Of a stretch of 8,036 nucleotides of DNA, positions 5,910-8,036 are shown in pieces. The DNA lies in NCBI GenBank assembly GCA_035544635.1, contig DATKDQ010000299.1, positions 1-8,036 on the forward strand, in the 5' to 3' direction. This stretch comes from DATAFT01 sp035544635. GTDB lineage: Bacteria; Acidobacteriota; Thermoanaerobaculia; Multivoradales; Multivoraceae. Each line of letters opens with the position of its first letter. Within the stretch, counting starts at the first letter, position 1. The position numbers and the translations under genes are program-made. The notes beneath the pieces were generated by a model. The model ran no database searches and had not been told where the DNA came from. It saw only the letters and a list, made by a program, of their open reading frames with translations.

Positions 5910-8036
5910 GGGTTCGCCGAGTATCAGGAGTGTGGCGGTCGCGCGCTGGATGAGCGGCTCCGCGCCCAGGTTCTCGAAGGTCGCCAGCGCTTCGCGCACC
6001 AGCTCCGCGGCCTCGGCCGGCGAGGACGCCGACCGGATCTCGCCGCGCAGGAGGCGGACGTTGGCCCAAAGCCACGGGTCGCGGGGCTGGAGCGCGTCCT
6101 CGGCCACGCGCAGCATGGCGGCGGCGGCCTCGTTCTGACCATCGGCGGCGGCGAGCCGGGCGGCGAGGATACTATGCTCCGTCCGGCCGTCGGACCAGTC
6201 GGCCTGCGACTGGAGCAATGCGCGGGCGGCCTGCTCGTGCGCGCGCGCGGCGGCGGCGTCACCCTGCTCGAGACTGCACAGGCCGAGCGCGGCGTACGCG
6301 AGCGCCTGGACATCCGCATAGCCGGTGGACTGTGCCTGGCCGAGCAGCGCATGCCACTGCTCGCGGGCAGCCGTCCAGTCATCGCGGGCTTGGTGGAGGC
6401 GGGCGAGGTTCTCGAGCGGGCTCAGCAGCCACGCGGTCGCATCCATCCGGAGGTCGAGGCGGATGGCCTCGCGCAGGTTCTCCACGGCCTCGTCCCACCG
6501 GCCGAGCCGCGTCAGGAGTGCGCCCAGGTTGCTGCGGACGTGCGCCTCACTGCCGGGGTCGCCCAATGCGTCGAAGACACGTGCGGCCGCGTCGAACTCC
6601 GCCGCGCCTCCCTGGTAGTCACCGCCGAGGATCAGGAGGATGCCGAGCAGGTTGCGGCAGTTGCCGGCGGCGTAGCGGTTTTCCATGGCCTCGAAGAGCT
6701 CGAGCGCCCGGCGCAGGTGGGGCAGTGCGGAGGCCGGCTCACCACCGGAGGCGAGGGTGCGGCCGTAGTTGTAGTTGGCCTTGGCGAGCAGCTCCCTGTC
6801 GTCGAGCTCGTCGCAGACGGCGAGTGCATCCCTTGCCCGGGCGACGGCGGTGGGGCTCGACCCGCTGTCGTAGAGCCCGTTGAGGAGCCACACGACTTCG
6901 CACAGCTCCGCGCGGGCGCCCGCCTTGCGACACTCGTCGGCGAGCGCGACGAGATCGTTCTCGAGGTCGGCGCGCTGCCGGCTGCCGTGGGAGCGCTCGA
7001 CCACGATCATCATGCGACGCAGGCGGATCATCATCTCCGGATCGTCGAGCGCCCCGGCGTGTTCGAGCGCGCGGCGCAGGGCGTCGCGGGCCTCGGCGTG
7101 CCGGCCGGCCAGGCGGAGGGAGTCGCCGAGCCGCTCGTAGGCGGTTGCGCGCTGGGCGTCCGTCTCCGCATTGCGCAGCGCGCGGCGGATCAGCTCGATC
7201 GCCTCGAGATGTGCGAAGACCGAGCTCGCCCTCGCCGCGCCGAGCAGCCCGAACTCGAAGGCCCTCGCCGGCTGCCTGCCCTCGTCGAAATGGAGTGCCA
7301 GCCGGTGCGCGATCGTGTCCCGGCCGGCGTAGATCCGCTCCAGGATCTCGGCCATCCGCCGGTGCAGCAGAATGCGGCGCTTCCCCTTCAGGCTCCGGTG
7401 CAGCACGTCCTGGACCAGGGAATGACCGAACTGATAGATCGTGGAGAGGTCTCCGGATGGGAGCTCGCGGGTGTCGACCATGCGGACGAGCCGGTGCAAT
7501 CGCACCAGCGGCTCGATCGCCTCCTCGAGCTCGAGCTCGTCCATCCCGAGCAGCTCGGCGAGGGTGGTCGAGCCGAACTCGTTGCCCTCGACACTGGCGT
7601 ACTCGAGGATTCGGATCACCTCGGGGTCGAGTCGGTCGAGGCGTCGTTCGATGGCGCTCTCTGCGGTGCGCGGCACCTCGAGCGTGTCCGGCGGGGTGTC
7701 GAGCGTCCAGGCGCCGTAGCTCTCCTTCGCGAAACCCTGATCGACCAGCCAGCGCATCAGTTCGCCGAAGAAGAGCGGGTTCGAGCCGGCATGGCGCTCG
7801 AGCCAGGCCAGCAGCTCGCGCGAGGGCGGCGCGCCCAGCTCCTCCGCGACGATCTGATGGAGCGCGCCGGAGTCGAGGGGGGCGAGCGCCAGCTCCTCGG
7901 CGACCCCGTAGCGCTCGAGCTCGAGCCGGGCCTCCCGGATCGGGTGTCTCGAGAGGTCCACGTCCGCGGGGCGGTACGTGCCGAGGATCAGCACCCGCTC
8001 GTTACCGATGCGCCGGGCGAGGTGCGCGAGCAGGGA
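5907..8036 (-). CDS. Large AAA-type ATPase with TPR C-terminal half (5' end outside window)
   Basis: The last 709 residues are visible and the frame is open through the right edge. The first visible residues, SLLAHLARRIGNERVLILGT followed by YRPADVD, match the stretch just after Walker B in AAA_16/STAND-like ATPases, so the P-loop and any N-terminal effector (kinase, cyclase, BTAD or DNA-binding domain) lie beyond the window. Next come HAGSNPLFFGELMRWL (about 83-98), a typical 'GNPLF..E' helix, then a winged-helix-like segment and FGHSLVQDVLHRSLKGKRR near 200-220. From about 260 to 690 the protein is helical repeats of TPR type, for example AYERLGDSLRLAGRHAEARD, then YGRTLASGGEPASALPHLRR, and NLGALLTRLGRWDEAVENLR. 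Such proteins act as cytoplasmic signal sensors or scaffolds. The GTG at 7994 is not taken as the start because homologous sequence continues upstream of it. First visible gene of the operon. Confidence 0.88.
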   Translation of the reverse strand, partial: SLLAHLARRIGNERVLILGTYRPADVDLSRHPIREARLELERYGVAEELALAPLDSGALHQIVAEELGAPPSRELLAWLERHAGSNPLFFGELMRWLVDQGFAKESYGAWTLDTPPDTLEVPRTAESAIERRLDRLDPEVIRILEYASVEGNEFGSTTLAELLGMDELELEEAIEPLVRLHRLVRMVDTRELPSGDLSTIYQFGHSLVQDVLHRSLKGKRRILLHRRMAEILERIYAGRDTIAHRLALHFDEGRQPARAFEFGLLGAARASSVFAHLEAIELIRRALRNAETDAQRATAYERLGDSLRLAGRHAEARDALRRALEHAGALDDPEMMIRLRRMMIVVERSHGSRQRADLENDLVALADECRKAGARAELCEVVWLLNGLYDSGSSPTAVARARDALAVCDELDDRELLAKANYNYGRTLASGGEPASALPHLRRALELFEAMENRYAAGNCRNLLGILLILGGDYQGGAAEFDAAARVFDALGDPGSEAHVRSNLGALLTRLGRWDEAVENLREAIRLDLRMDATAWLLSPLENLARLHQARDDWTAAREQWHALLGQAQSTGYADVQALAYAALGLCSLEQGDAAAARAHEQAARALLQSQADWSDGRTEHSILAARLAAADGQNEAAAAMLRVAEDALQPRDPWLWANVRLLRGEIRSASSPAEAAELVREALATFENLGAEPLIQRATATLLILGEP

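Noticed and set aside
5908..6075. 56-residue N-terminal extension of the solute-binding lipoprotein
   Set aside because: It overlaps the coding end of the TPR ATPase and would bury the signal peptide and lipidation Cys inside the protein.
7992..7994. GTG as start of the large TPR ATPase
   Set aside because: The same frame continues to the window edge with family-like sequence (SLLAHLARRIGNER), so the gene begins outside.
1..8036. CRISPR arrays, tRNA or rRNA genes, insertion sequences, long repeats
   Set aside because: I looked for spaced direct repeats, transposase motifs with inverted ends, and RNA-gene landmarks and found none. The short CG-rich repeats present are what codon bias in high-GC genes produces.

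Overview
The window is very GC-rich and densely coded. It most resembles a soil or environmental diderm bacterium. Two gene products carry lipoprotein-type signal peptides, and the mix of large AAA/TPR ATPases, a lipoprotein gamma-glutamyltransferase and an orphan family 5 solute-binding lipoprotein recalls Gemmatimonadota. That phylum guess comes from gene style only and is not proven by any marker gene here. No RNA gene, CRISPR array, insertion sequence or other mobile element was seen.

Left part (1-2595). The N-terminal third of a malic enzyme runs leftward off the window from a GTG at 401. A divergent 153-base gap follows, then two rightward genes: a small three-helix membrane protein (555-824) and, 31 bases later, a full-length gamma-glutamyltransferase (856-2595). 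All the catalytic landmarks of the transferase can be aligned to the E. coli enzyme with a constant offset of ten residues.

Right part (2631-8036). Four leftward genes are packed without any gap. In transcription order they are: a large AAA-type ATPase with a TPR C-terminal half, whose 5' end lies beyond the right edge; a family 5 (peptide/nickel type) solute-binding lipoprotein; a shorter ATPase that looks like the ATPase half of the first gene without the TPR tail; and a small stand-alone MOSC-domain protein. The three junctions are TGATG, GTGA and ATGA overlaps, the usual arrangement for translational coupling, so the four are almost certainly one operon. It converges on the gamma-glutamyltransferase gene with only 35 bases between the stops.

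How they might work together. The left genes look like ordinary metabolism: malate to pyruvate, and extracytoplasmic glutathione or gamma-glutamyl peptide turnover. The right operon is the unusual part. It puts two related signalling-type ATPases on either side of a ligand-binding lipoprotein, with no ABC permease or transporter ATPase visible, and one of the two ATPases has Arg in place of the Walker A Lys. A ligand-sensing rather than transport role is an inference worth testing, not something the sequence proves.
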